From positions 120,566-174,751 of the forward strand of contig JAHBMJ010002738.1 of assembly GCA_018398765.1 (NCBI GenBank): a DNA stretch of 54,186 bases, read 5' to 3'. Source of the stretch: Chromera velia (Eukaryota; Sar; Chromeraceae). The notes under the pieces were generated by a model. The model made no database searches and was not told the origin of the DNA. It saw nothing but the letters and a program-made list of their open reading frames with translations. The position numbers were made by a program, and so were the translations under genes. Below, one piece after another: positions 1-10,920 of the stretch. Each line of letters begins with the position of its first letter. Positions within the stretch are counted from its first letter, which is position 1.

Positions 1-691
1 CAGGGGGTATGTGAGAAGTTCGGCCCCAGCGGACCGAAGTCTCAGTGTTCCGCCGCCTCATAATGTCAAGCGACCAGGAACTATCGCGAGTGCGCGCACT
101 ACGAGCGTCATACAGATAAATGCGTGCAAGCACGTACGATCGAATTGATTAATGCATCACTATGGGAAAAACAGATAAGCCAAAAATAAGTTCAGAGTAT
201 GAGAGTAGGTCCGAAGTGACCAGATCATACCCGACCATATGTGGCATGTGCACGATGATTGTGACCCTGTAAAGAGTGAGTGACTGCATTGGATAGACTC
301 TTGAAAGACGTTTCTATATGTTGCGTAGCATCATGTTTCTGTGTCTACACCTTCTAGCTTCAATCTACCAGAATAGACCAAATCTTTCCAGTTTATAGGG
401 AGGGGGGATGAGGGGAGGAGGGTCTCTGCCTGCCAGTCAAGCAAAGACAACCGTTCTTCTACGTTTTTTTACACTATCAAAACACATTTTTAAGTTTAAA
501 AAACTGGGTTAAACAGTGGATTTTCAATAAAAAAATTTGGAGGGGCCAGAGTTGCGTGCCACTGTGGTGGAAGGCGGTGGAAGGTAGCCAGGGGAGGGGT
601 CTTGCGTATAAGTCATACTCAAATAAATTTTTACATAGCCACTATGCGTAGACATGCAGTTAACCAACGGGCTATAAATGCGGCTTCCAGA
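1..691. other. Non-coding, AT-rich left edge
   Basis: No supported gene. The short open frames here lack splice context and protein-like composition. The stretch is AT-rich with poly-A and poly-T runs near 475-540 and 712-750. Confidence 0.5.
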
Positions 692-1183
692 GACTAGGCC
701 GTGCACTAGATTTAAAAAAAAAAAAAACTAAGAAAACTTTTTTTTTTATCTATTCTTTTTTTATTTATAACCTCCCTGAACCTAAGTGCCACTTGAAAAA
801 ATATAATCAAGATCATCTCTATCTGCGGCATCTTTTTTCAAGAGACCATCCACGCCTGCGGCGTAGACGGTCAAGAAACCGTCCAAATATGCGGCTTTGG
901 CTTTCAAAACACCATAAATGATCCGCGCCTGCGGCGCGGACTTTCAAGCTTATCCAAAAATGTGGCCTGCACTTTCAAGTGGTAGTTAGGTTCAGGGAGG
1001 TATTATTTATCACCCCCTTAACTAGATAAACAACTGTTGTTTAGGTGTTGTATAAGTGTTGCAGGGAGTGTTACATGAAAAACAACTATTGTTTACAGTG
1101 GATAAATAAATAAAAAAACAAAAAACTAGCAAAACTTATTTTTTTCTTTCTTTTCTTATTTAGCTATAGTGCAGGGCCTAGTC
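692..1183. repeat. Outer inverted repeat pair enclosing the MITE-like element
   Basis: The 17-bp sequence at 692-708 (GACTAGGCCGTGCACTA) reappears inverted at 1167-1183 with one mismatch. Each arm is next to A-rich and T-rich tracts that also resemble each other (about 711-762 and 1108-1161). It could be the terminal repeats of an older element into which the inner element inserted, or chance similarity inflated by the A/T tracts. I see no clear target duplication. Confidence 0.4.
771..1000. mobile_element. MITE-like element with 28-bp terminal inverted repeats
   Basis: The left end, beginning CCTCCCTGAACCTAA (771-798), matches the reverse complement of the right end (973-1000) at 26 of 28 bases. 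The 230-bp interior has no coding capacity. It is GC-richer than its flanks and repeats a TGCGGC...TTTCAA pattern. It also contains small hairpins such as CCGCGCC-TGC-GGCGCGG near 919-936. Size, inverted ends and lack of an ORF fit a non-autonomous DNA transposon. The flanks are A/T-rich and no clean target-site duplication can be named. Confidence 0.6.
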
Positions 1184-1556
1184 CAGAGAATTAAAGCGCT
1201 GAAATCACGGTGAAGTGCAAGAAACGCTAGATCAAACTTCTCTGACCGATTTATGTTTGCAGAATTAATTTGGTTCAAAATTAGTTCATGAAAGCTTTTT
1301 GTAAAAAAAGAAAAATCTAGAAAAAAGTCAGGAATCATTATGTAAAGATGCCTGTTCTAAATTATTTTTTTTTTTTTGAGGTAAAGTTTAAATTTCCCTA
1401 AATTACTGCGCTAAATTCCCTTAAATTCCTACGTCTTTGCAGGATGTTGCAAGGTGTTGCGGGTAGCTAGGACACTGAGGACAGACGAGGCCGTGCGGTT
1501 GATTGACGTATCGACAATCAAATCGACCAGATCTCATTTCTTTAGTTTGTGCTGTG

Positions 1557-1972
1557 CATGCGTGCGTGCATGCGAGTGTACGTCGATCGGCGTTGATGGA
1601 TGTGTGCAAGTGCGGATGTGCATTTGATCCGTCTGCCTTATTAAAGACAGAAAAGAGAGACCACCACAGGGGCAAAGAGAAGGAACGACCGCTTCACTTA
1701 TGCTCTGCACAAAAGAAAGAAAATCAATCAGATACGATCGATCGACTCTGCAATCAACCGCATGGAAGTCGGACTCAAAAGATCAACGTGCTCGATCTCT
1801 TCTCTTTCTCTTTGGATCGCATCCTCCCCCCGCTTCCTGTGCGATCGTACGTGCGTGCGTGCATGCGAGTGTGCATCGATCGGCGTTGATGGATGTGTGC
1901 AAGTGCGGATGTGATCGGATGTGCATTTGATCCGTCTGCCTAATTAAAGAGAGAAAAGAGAGACCAACACAG
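1557..1972. repeat. Direct duplication of about 115 bp (1557-1671 and 1851-1972)
   Basis: Two near-identical blocks share GCGTGCATGCGAGTG, then GGCGTTGATGGATGTGTG, then a TTTGATCCGTCTGCCT segment and an AGAAAAGAGAGACCA end. The second copy carries a small internal insertion, a repeated ATCGGATGTG. The second copy abuts the 3' end of the minus-strand gene at 1990, so this is probably a local duplication in its 3' flank rather than coding sequence. Confidence 0.75.
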
Positions 1973-1989
1973 GTTCAAAGACGCTTCAC

Positions 1990-3240
1990 TCAACCGAGTC
2001 GGTCAAAGGCCGATCGAAGGGCCTTCGAGGAAGCGGTGAGATTTGCTTTCTGTACATTGAATACGCCCTTGAGTTCAGTCAACTGCTGGGCACACAGAGA
2101 CAAAGTCGTAGAGAGAGCCTTGATCTTCTCAAAGCCGTTGGCAGGGCCCTGCTTGCAGGTGTCGATGTCATCACACGCCTTTTCGATCGATCAGCTCCTT
2201 CGAGGCTTTACGATCTGCGTGGGTGATGCCCTTGTCGACGTTGGGGATCAGTGCAGCAGCGGCCTTCGGCGCAGGGGCCTGTGCCTTCGGAGAAGCCTTG
2301 GGGGCGACTTTCGGGGAAGCCTTGGCCTTCGGGGAGGCTTTCGGCTTTGCGGCGGCTCGACGTTTGAGGGCTGCATCACTTCCTGGGCTGGATGGCAGGG
2401 ACGGAGACTCAAAGAGCTCAGGCAACCTCATCAGGAGGGCCTTCCCAACACAACAACCTGTGTGGCAATGACAACATAGTCTTCCTTGGGGATCTTCTCG
2501 GTCGGCATCTCGACAGCCATGGGATTGGGCGTTGAGAATGTCCGTCCTGTCCTCCACCTTTTTGCTCGCGCCTCGCACTCCAGGCTCAGGAATTGTAGAG
2601 AGCAGTCCAAGGTCATTGACGAGCTGCAGAAAAATATAGTATGTGAATGTAGTGAGACTGCTGAACTGGTATCGGGCACACATATCATATGAACAACACA
2701 TGTAGACGGATGGAGTTTCGAACAGACCTTCATAAGATTCAGCTTGGGGGAAACGCCGATCTTCTTCGCAATGGTGGTGATCTTGAAGAGAAATTGGAGA
2801 CCAAGAACGGCATCGTCCCCGTTCTTTTCTTTCTCGAGCATCTGATCCACTACGACCTTGAGTTCTCGCTTGTACTTGGTGTATAAAATACATCTTGCAA
2901 GCTCGACAGAGTACGATGGAACAGCGCACTTATATATATAAATTTGCGAGCACATCCGGAACCAAAAATACCAGCCAACACATGCGCCTGGAGCTTGGTT
3001 CTGAGCGTGTCCTGGAAAATCAGATCGAAGATTTCTCTAAACTTTTTCATCTGTTCAGCCGCCACGGTTGCTTCAATCGTATATATATACTTCAATTCTG
3101 CTCTGTCTGTTCAATGTCTGTTCAAAAATCTTTGTGCCGATTCTCTCCCGATTTCTCATCCGAATCAATTCTTCTGAGAAGTTTACTGAGATTCGCACAA
3201 CATTGGCGGTGTACTATATATGAAAGAAACGTCACTGTCG
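1990..3240 (-). pseudogene. Disrupted minus-strand gene, family not recognised
   Basis: Consecutive minus-strand segments read like one protein. There is a charged alpha-helical part (3215 down to 2728), then an exon starting at 2623 after a CTGCAG acceptor. Next comes an Ala/Pro/Lys-rich stretch of KASPK-type repeats (about 2220-2360) and a helical C-terminus ending at a TGA at 1990-1992. One intron is clear: 2624-2727, phase 0, GTCTGT donor and CTGCAG acceptor. The segments are not in one frame. Breaks fall at a (TA)n run (3080-3089), a five-T run (2964-2968 on the opposite strand), near 2518-2522, near 2440-2460, and at a doubled GATC (2184-2194). This could be a young pseudogene or a gene with assembly indels at slippage-prone sites. 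I do not recognise the family and assign no function. The 5' end is unresolved. Confidence 0.5.
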
Positions 3241-3334
3241 ATCTATAGAGCTGTTGGGACTTGGAATATCGCCCCCCTTGTTGTGATTTGTTGTGTTGTT
3301 GGAATGTGTTGCATGGAACATCACCCCCGTTGTC

Positions 3335-3620
3335 CATGCATCGTTGTCCCAGCTATAGTTGTGCATGGAACCCCTGCATGGCGGCGGCGTCCAGCCCATG
3401 CATGCAAATCATGCAGATCGACTATATATACCGGCCGGCCCCGCGCGCATGCGTCGGCGACCCGCGGCCGACCTCAGACTCAACAATGACTCAACAAAAG
3501 TGTTACCGGGGTTCGTTTTGCATGCATGAGGAGAATTGAGGAGAGGACTCCGCGATGTCCTCCAATAAACTCTCATGTTCCTTCACCTCGACTGCACTCC
3601 TCCACCACTTGCATGCCCCT
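3335..3620. promoter_or_regulatory. Cluster of GCATGC/TGCATG motifs upstream of the minus-strand gene
   Basis: Several overlapping copies of TGCATG, GCATGC or ATGCAT occur near 3343, 3362, 3376, 3398-3406, 3448, 3519-3527 and 3609. They sit beside a GC-rich patch (3433-3470) just upstream of the 1990-3240 gene. GCATGC-like sequences are known targets of ApiAP2 factors in apicomplexans. A role here is inference from motif density and position only. Confidence 0.3.
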
Positions 3621-3893
3621 TGGATCCCTTCACCATGACGACTAAAGAAGAGGAGACAAGAGTCCAAGAGTCGGTCGTTCAATGCTGCGTGTCAGACACT
3701 CCTTCAGGGCGAAGGTCAGTCAAAAGGGAAGTTGCTCTTCTGGCGCATCCGCACACCAGACCTGAGACTAAAAGAAGACACAATAGGCTGCATTGATTTG
3801 CGCCGCAATGATTGTAGGATGAATATGTGAGTTAACGTGGAGATCTTGAGCATTCGTTAACTTGCTCTTCCGCTGAAGTGATTCCTCTTTCAT

Positions 3894-4320
3894 TCAGCCA
3901 GCCAGTCAGCGAGCCAGTCAGTGAGCCAGTCAGCAGTCAGTCGGTCAGTCCGTGAGTCAGTGCGTAAACCGCTCAGTCTGTCATGCAGTTGGTTAGTCAG
4001 TTAGCTGGTGATTCAGCCAGTCAGGTTGCCGGTCACGGTGAGTCATGCACCATCAGTTAGTCAGCCAAGCAGTTAGTCAGTCAGTCAGTCTGTCTGTCTG
4101 TCTTTCAGTCTGTCTGTCTGTCAGTCAGTCAGTCCGTCCGTCCGTCCGTCCGTCCGTCAGTCAGTCAGTCAGTCAGTCACACTCAGAAAATGAGCCCATC
4201 AGTCACTGTGACAGTATTTTGGTATGTCAGTCAGCCAGTCAGACAGTCAGTCGAGCAACCAATAGCCTAGTCACTCAGCCAGTCAACCTTGCATATTTGC
4301 AATTTCGGTCTGTCTGAGTC
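3894..4320. repeat. Degenerate (CAGT)n/(CTGT)n/(CCGT)n microsatellite
   Basis: About 400 bp of tetranucleotide repeats dominated by CAGT, with pure runs of CTGT and CCGT between 4075 and 4178. Open frames through it are an artefact of the tetranucleotide period. Confidence 0.9.
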
Positions 4321-4339
4321 ACCTGTGCACAGGGCAGCG

Positions 4340-4712
4340 GAAGAAAGGAGACTGGCGAATCGTATGCTGGTTGGACTTGACAGGAAAGGTTTTACAGCTG
4401 GCACAGGTGGGAAGGTTTGTGAGGCAGAGTATGGACGGCTCTGCATTGTCATCAGGACCTCTCACCGCTCTCTCGGTACATTCGTTCTCTACATGTATTC
4501 GAAGGTTTGGTAGGTCAGCTTGGCACCTCAGGGGAGAAAAGAGACTGGCATTGTGTATACTGGACTGGTATTACTGGTGGGAGTTGGCAGGGAAGAGTTT
4601 GAAGCTGATACAGGTGAGAGGATGCGTGAGGCAAAGTATGAACGGCTTTACATTCTCAGCAGGACCTCTTACCTTTCTCTAGCTACGTCATTCGTTTTGT
4701 ATGTATATTTGG
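4340..4712 (+). repeat. Diverged tandem duplication with coding-like similarity
   Basis: Two copies of about 170-180 bp (about 4340-4508 and 4533-4712) are alignable throughout. In translation both show a shared pattern: a hydrophobic LLVG or MLVG start, an acidic or glycine middle, then a Y-x-R-L core and a hydrophobic FVLY-x-Y end. Neither copy has a good start or splice context. They may be decayed exons, or part of a transposable element not otherwise visible here. Confidence 0.45.
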
Positions 4713-4964
4713 GGGTTGATTCAGTCCGAAGCTGTCATATTACCAGTAATCTTAATTGACATCTCAGGAGGGGGTATAACTCTAGGTCTGACTAGGTCTG
4801 ATCTGTAATGTCTATATATATATATATATATATACATCATCATCATCATCATCATTCGCCATCGCCATCGGCCCATAGTAGGCGTTTAGCGTTCGGCAAG
4901 TCACGACATGCAAGGCAGATTGTTAAAGATGGACCTTCACTCGGCAATATTTGGCAAACTAGCT

Positions 4965-5003
<39 letters not shown>

Positions 5004-5482
5004 GTTTTCAATTTAGCATCTGATGCTACTAGTAAACTGATACTAGGACTGATAGATTTTCTAGTAAATTCGAGACTAGCAAATCAGAGTAAACCTAACC
5101 GCATTCCTATATTCTTAAAAAATGTTTTACTACTACTACTAGTCGCTAGTAGATTTTTAATTACATGTTTTTTAAGCTGAAACTTCAACCGTGAAAGAAA
5201 GTAGAAAAACTCATGCCTAGACTCGTGCTTAAGTTTGAGCTTTTCAGTGATCAAATGGCAAAGTCAAAAGAGTTTTAAAGCTTAGAGTTTAGAGGTTGGG
5301 ACCGTTGGGATCAGAGTCATTAGACCTAGGGTCAGACTTTATTATGAAACTGAAATAGATTGAAGTTAAGTGGTTGTAGTTGATCGCACGTTCAATCTAG
5401 CATCCACTTTTCTTTCACTTGTATTTTTCTTCAAATTAAATGTTGAGTTACGCGTCACGATAGATGAGCAGAATTTAGACAA
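4713..5482. other. AT-rich intergenic DNA with (TA)n and (CAT)n runs
   Basis: It contains (TA)n at about 4813-4833, (CAT)n at about 4835-4856 and a longer (TA)n at about 4969-4997. I see no gene. It lies downstream of the LAMTOR3-like gene's stop codon and may include its 3' UTR. Confidence 0.6.
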
Positions 5483-5868
5483 TTAATCTTGTACAACCAC
5501 GGTTGCGATTGCCTTTCGCAAATCGCCGAGGGCCTGGCTGATGACTGGAAGAAGGTCGAGGAGTTGTCCTGCATGCATATACGTATGCAGGCATGCACAA
5601 ACACACGATGTCAGTCTTCAGTTAGAACAAAGAAGGGCACGCATCTTCTTCAATCGATGCGAAGGGTGTTCTGCAGACAACTGCGAAGAGTGTGACTGTA
5701 GAAAAAGTTGCATAGTCTTCTCGCAGGGGCCGGAAAGAGGCACTGGACGCTGCAGGACTTCAGCAATCTCTGCACATATTCTATGGGTAGAAAACTGAAA
5801 TGCCGATCTACATCTGCACCCTGTGTTCCCCTCCGTCTCGCTCCTTCCAGCCCCCTGACTTACACGCA

Positions 5869-5922
<54 letters not shown>

Positions 5923-7495
5923 AGAGAGAGCGAGGAAGAGGGGGAGGGAGAGAAGAGAGAACGAGGAATCTTGCTGCAGACAGTACGCCACGAAATCAGC
6001 GAAACAAGATTTTTTCTCCACTGAAGAGCTCAGTCAACCAATGCAAGAAACACATGTAGCAAAAAATATTACCACACCGCCGAATATTTTGAGACCTGCC
6101 TCGGCATGATTCCATTCAATCAATGTTGAAATTCACTGCAGAAGTAGACACTCAGTGCAGAAGTAGACACTCCTTTTTCCTCTTCATTTATTTCGTCTCC
6201 CCGTTCCTTCCTCACCTGTGTTCACTTCAGGTGCCGCAATCATGGTCACGACTAGAGGCAGTTGGTTTGCCTGGAGGTAGATCAATCCAGAGAAGAAACT
6301 CTGCACACACGCAGTCGAGTCCAATCTATTCGTTCATTCAAATATTGACACACAAGCAGAAAGAAACGAGAGCAGAGAAAGGACGAGTGAAGTAGAGAGT
6401 AAACTTATCATTTTCCAGTCACAGACGCATGATGAAACGAGGACTCAGGGACAACGAAGGGCAGGAAAAACAATGGCGCACAACTGAAAGCTCAGGTACA
6501 AAGTGGTTGAGAAGTAGAAAGAGAGTGAGAGATTCTATGCTAAGAGGGAAACAGAGAGCAAGAAAGGTGGCAAAACGGAGATTGAAAACGAGAGAGAGAG
6601 AGAGAAACAAGGTCAGAAGAGGAGAAAGAAAGAACGCAGAAAAGCAGTGATGCAATGAAGGAGAGAGTAGCGCCACGCTTTTGGAGAAGAGAGGTCACGA
6701 GTTATTCTGAGATTGGATTCGCCAAAACGAGGATCGTTTTGAGCATGTAAGTAGAGCCGAATCTTGGAGGATTGTTGAGTGCCTCCTCAGGCTTCAGACT
6801 TCACCACTTTTTGCGCAAAGCTTTGGTGAAAAAAGAGTTGTCAGGATGGACTTACAATGATATGTTGAGTGTCTCCCAGCCTTTCGAGCTTTGACGTCTG
6901 CAGGGAGGAGTGGAAAAGAAGAAGAGCTTTTCCAGTGAGAAGAGAAGAAGAAAGAAAACAGGACAGAGAGAAGAAACGGCCTACAGAGAGTAGCGCCCAA
7001 CCAACAAGCCAAGAAGAGACGACAAGGTGACTTGGGAGTAGAGATGGAGAGAGAGAGAGAGAGAGAGAGATGATGATGAGAGAGAGGTAGACCCGAATCC
7101 CAAGCAGGCATACAATACACTTCTTTTCCAGTCTTCTTTTCAAGCAGACGCATCCAGAGACAGATAAAAAGAGACAGCTCAGTATCCGATTGATCGATCG
7201 ATCCGTACAGGCATGTTCGGAAGAATCGGCATTCCCCCCTGTCTTACTCCTTGTTTGCTTCTTTCATTTGGGCCATATCAATCTCTCTCTGATGATCAAA
7301 AAGAGAAATTGATAGGGAGGAGGGAGGGACCCTCTCTAGCTCTCTTTCTCTCTCTGTGATCGCTCTGGGCGGGGGGGCCTACCTGTTCAGAGCATATTGA
7401 GAAGATTGTAGTGATCATCTGTTCGCTTCTCTCGTCTTGAGAGAATTCATTTGGAGCTGCAGAGAAACCACCATAGTGGGAAAGGAGGCGGAGNA

Positions 7496-7551
<56 letters not shown>

Positions 7552-7948
7552 CTCTTACACTTTCAGCAAACGGAATTGAAAGAAACCAATAGGAATATGG
7601 GAATTTACACATTCAACCTTAAAGCTCAGAAGCTGAAGAGGAGAGATGAACCCAGTTAGCGAAGGTGAGCGACAAATACAAAATGCACCATACAAAACAG
7701 TCCAAGGCTGAAAACAGCTTAAAGGTCCAAGGCTGAAACGATGGTGTACTGAACAGGCGGAAACTTCCACCCTCTTCTTTCCTTCCTTTCTGACTCGGTT
7801 CAGTCTGCTGACATCTGAGCATGACGACTCCCTCGCGGTCGCTGACGAGAATCGCCTGAAGGTGCTCCACGTTCTCACAAATTTTGTCCAAAAACGTTTG
7901 GATATTGCCGCCCACAGTCGCGGCTGGTGCCGGGGCTGGTGCGCTCAT
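5483..7948 (-). CDS. LAMTOR3: LAMTOR3 (MP1) homologue, Ragulator roadblock-fold subunit
   Basis: Five exons give 140 residues: complement(5483..5568, 6216..6300, 6856..6897, 7383..7456, 7813..7948). All phases agree and every intron ends in TGCAG; donors are GTCAGC, GTAGGC, GTAAGT and GTGAGG. The start is the ATG at 7948, since the frame upstream offers only a GTG. Family signature: AILVSDREGV in exon 1 (LAMTOR3 has AIVVSDRDGV), an S/T-rich strand ending SEQTSKL across exons 2-3, NQLPLVVT and EVNTG in exon 4, and a final amphipathic helix in exon 5. Animal LAMTOR3 is about 124 residues. In animals it pairs with LAMTOR2 in the lysosomal Ragulator scaffold, which recruits Rag GTPases and mTORC1 and also binds MEK1/ERK. 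That role here is by homology only. The extra N-terminus is Ala/Pro-rich. Introns 1, 2 and 4 carry (AC)n and (AG)n runs. Confidence 0.87.
5860..5945. repeat. Compound (ACGC)n(AC)n(AG)n microsatellite in LAMTOR3 intron 4
   Basis: ACGC repeats are followed by AC and then AG repeats. They account for the Cys/Val- and Arg/Glu-rich open frames on either strand, which are not genes. Confidence 0.9.
7494..7552. repeat. (AC)n(AG)n microsatellite beside an ambiguous base, LAMTOR3 intron 1
   Basis: The only N in the window is at 7494, at the edge of a compound AC/AG run. It probably marks sequencing trouble in the repeat. It lies in intron 1 and does not affect the coding exons. Confidence 0.9.
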
Positions 7949-8893
7949 TCTGCCCGGTCTGCCTATACCTCTGTCCGCTTCCTTTCTCAGCAGTGGACAC
8001 TCCGACACCTGCGCAAGTTTCGTTCCTCTTCCTCCCCCTCTTTCGGTATCTTGAGTAGGATTACCAAAGTTTCTAAACGACAGTCATCGTGTGCGGGTGC
8101 AAGAGGACAGCTGGGACCCGGACTCGTGAAAAAGGCCAGCCGATTTCTCCCTGATCGAATCTGGATAGCTCGGAAGACCTGAAGAACAAGATGCTCCGAA
8201 AATGTCACCGTGGAAGCACGTGAACCGGCGAAGCTGCATACAGCAGATAGAGAGGCATAGCCACGCGGAAAGGTGTCAAGCTGTAGGTCCTAAGGAAAAG
8301 TTGAGCAATTAATAGTGATCTTCAGAGACAGTCTCAGCCGTTCTCAGACTTATTTGATCAATCGGAGACGGCGCTGTACGTCTCCGATGCATGTCAGTCT
8401 GCATGCAGGCGCGCGCACATTTGTTCAAACCGCGCGAAAAACGCAGTGGCTTTTTTTTGGAGAACAATTAACTTTCATACATGCAATATTAATGATACGT
8501 ATATATATATATATATATACGTACGGATTTTGAAAATGAAGAATCATATTAATACAAGTTCAAGCTTGCCTCTGCTGCTGAGTACCGGCTTACCAGAAAA
8601 AACAGATTGCCTCCTGAACTTTTCAGCTCTGCACGTCTTTCCACTCGCTTCACACGGTCCGAATGATTTTCTGGGCGTCGGACGTCGATGCAGGCATGTA
8701 CGTCACTTCTTTTTGGTCTGAGGCGACTCTCGTCCTCTGACAAGGATCCACTTTTTGGAGATCAACCGGCGTACTGATTTCGCCCCTCAAAAGAGAATTC
8801 ACCAGAAGGAACACAAATTTTCAAAAGAAGAACGCCTTTCAAACCAAGCGCTTGAGACACCCATCGTCGACTTTCCAGACTGCAATCAACAAC
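7949..8893. promoter_or_regulatory. Divergent intergenic region between the LAMTOR3-like gene and the giant gene
   Basis: The two start codons face away from each other across 945 bp, so both promoters should lie here. Visible elements are a (TA)n palindrome flanked by ACGT (about 8496-8522), a TGCATG at 8388, and a CTGCATGCAGG palindrome beside a GCGCGCGC stretch (about 8399-8420). No protein-coding gene is supported. Confidence 0.5.
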
Positions 8894-8971
8894 ATGGTGC
8901 TCTCCAACCCTGTCAGGGGTTTATTCTCATGCCTTCTTGTGCTCCTTCTTCCCTCCCCCGCATTCACACAA
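8894..8971 (+). other. Signal peptide of the giant protein
   Basis: The start Met is followed by a short polar stretch with one Arg, then a Leu/Val-rich core (CLLVLLLP), a Pro-Ser-Pro-Ala segment and Phe-Thr-Gln. Cleavage near residue 25-26 is likely. Confidence 0.8.
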
Positions 8972-10747
8972 ACGTACAACCTAGAGATTGTACCAGGTGT
9001 CACTGATGCCTACACCTACGACGCCTTCACTCCCACAGTCAACGTTCGCGATTCCTCCACCAGCAACATAGCCACCGGTATTAACCAGGATGTTTATCTC
9101 ACACTCCAGCAGACCTCTTCTGAACTTTACGGAGAGGTCAAATACGCAACTTCTTCCGGTACAGTGGCGACCTCAATCGCTACGCCGCGTTCTTCCGGAA
9201 CCTTTGAGGTCATCGCCTTCTGTCCGAACCTGGCCGGACCCGCACCCGCCAACTCCTCCGCAGGTCTCGCAGTCAGTTCCTCTATCACGGCGAGTCGCAC
9301 CATCTACACAATTGCCGAGACCATTGGAGGGCCCTACGCTCAAGGCCAGTCCTTCACAGTCGCGTTGGAAGCCCAGTCAGGAGGCAGCAAGAACACAGGG
9401 GTGACCAACGAGGTGCGCATCGTTGCGGTGGATGGCAGCTCTAACCCTGTCAGCCTCTCAGGGACCACCACAACAAATTTCGTGGCAGGCGACGCCTCTT
9501 TCTCTGTGTCCACAACTTTTCTGGGAACGATCTACTTTAGGAGCATTGTCGTGGACTCCACGAGCGGTAATGACCTTATCACTTCCCACTCAACAGCAGT
9601 GGTCATCCAGGCAGGGAGCGCAACCAAACTCTCGTCAGTCAAGTTGTTTTTTTTTTGCACTGGTTTTGAGAAGGGGGGAAATGACGCTTCTTCCACAGTT
9701 TTTGGTCGCTCCATGGATTGGTAAAGTGTTCAGCCGATCATCCGTCCGTTCCTTCTTATACATTCATTCAACAGTCATAGTTTTGCCGTTGCATTCTTGT
9801 GTTTACACATTTTCTTTACTTCGCAAGTCTTTGCTGGCAGTCGCTTTTTCTAAGCGACTCTCATTCCCTATTTGCTCTCAGCGTACGTTTCTAATCTCTG
9901 TTCTTTGGGTGTGCGCTCTGCAGCTTCTCGACTCAGCCCTTCGGTGCCTCTGCGGGAAGTGCCCTGACGACGCAGCCGGTCGTGCAGGCTCTGGATTCGT
10001 ACGGCAACCTCGTCACATCCTTCACGTCAACTGTGACTCTCACCCTGAAATCCCCACACACAGCGGATGCCACTGTGGGTTCGATGAGTGCTTCGAGCGG
10101 CGTCGCCTCCTTCTCGGGTGTCACCATTCCCAGCACTAGTCTGGCACTCAGGGGGTACAGGATAGAGGCCAGTGCTACGGGTGTGGCGACTGTGTCGTCC
10201 TTTCCGTTTTCCGTCTCGGGAGACGGGGGCCTGACGGCAGACGCGGTGGTGTTCGTCAATTATGGGGGGGAAAATTTTGAGACTGCGCATGAGAGCGCAA
10301 ACAGTTTGCAACTCGGGCAGACCTTCTCTGTGACGGTGCGGGTTGAGGACAGTGCCAAGGGTCTCCCGGTGGGGGGGGTCCCTGGATTTGATGGTTTGGC
10401 CTCGGGGGGGCTGGGTGGCATTGGGCAGGTGTTCAAGTACAGTAGGTGGAGAGGGTCTGACAGCGGGGACCATCAGGAGGAAACAATGTCCGATGCAACG
10501 ATCACGTGAGTGAGTGCGTGCGTCAAAGGAGGGGATGCAGGGAGGCCTTCTTTCTGTCCGAAGTGCCGAGAGTTTTGTGTTCTCTCTACCTGTGTTTTGA
10601 AATGTGTTCTGTCTATTTGTCCGTCAGTCAGTCTGCCTGCCTGCCTGCCTGCCTGCCTGTCTGTCTGTCTGTCTGTCTGTCTGGCTGGCTGGCTGGCTGT
10701 CAGAAAGGAAGCGATTCGGAAAAAGTGAAGTGAAGAAAAAGACGATA

Positions 10748-10790
<43 letters not shown>

Positions 10791-10823
10791 GAAAAGATAT
10801 AGTCTGTCTGTCTGAGACGATAT

Positions 10824-10920
<97 letters not shown>

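Noticed and set aside
3080-3093. A 19-bp ultra-short intron or ciliate-like excised segment containing TATATATATA
   Set aside because: It is flanked by ATTGAA repeats and removing it restores the frame, but a change of one TA unit does so too. It also lacks the TGCAG acceptor used elsewhere.
7949-8008. Twenty-residue N-terminal extension of the LAMTOR3-like protein
   Set aside because: It would start at GTG. The first ATG is at 7948, which gives a protein close to family length.
8852-8893. Upstream start for the giant protein at 8852
   Set aside because: That position is TTG. The first in-frame ATG is 8894, and it sits directly before a good signal peptide.
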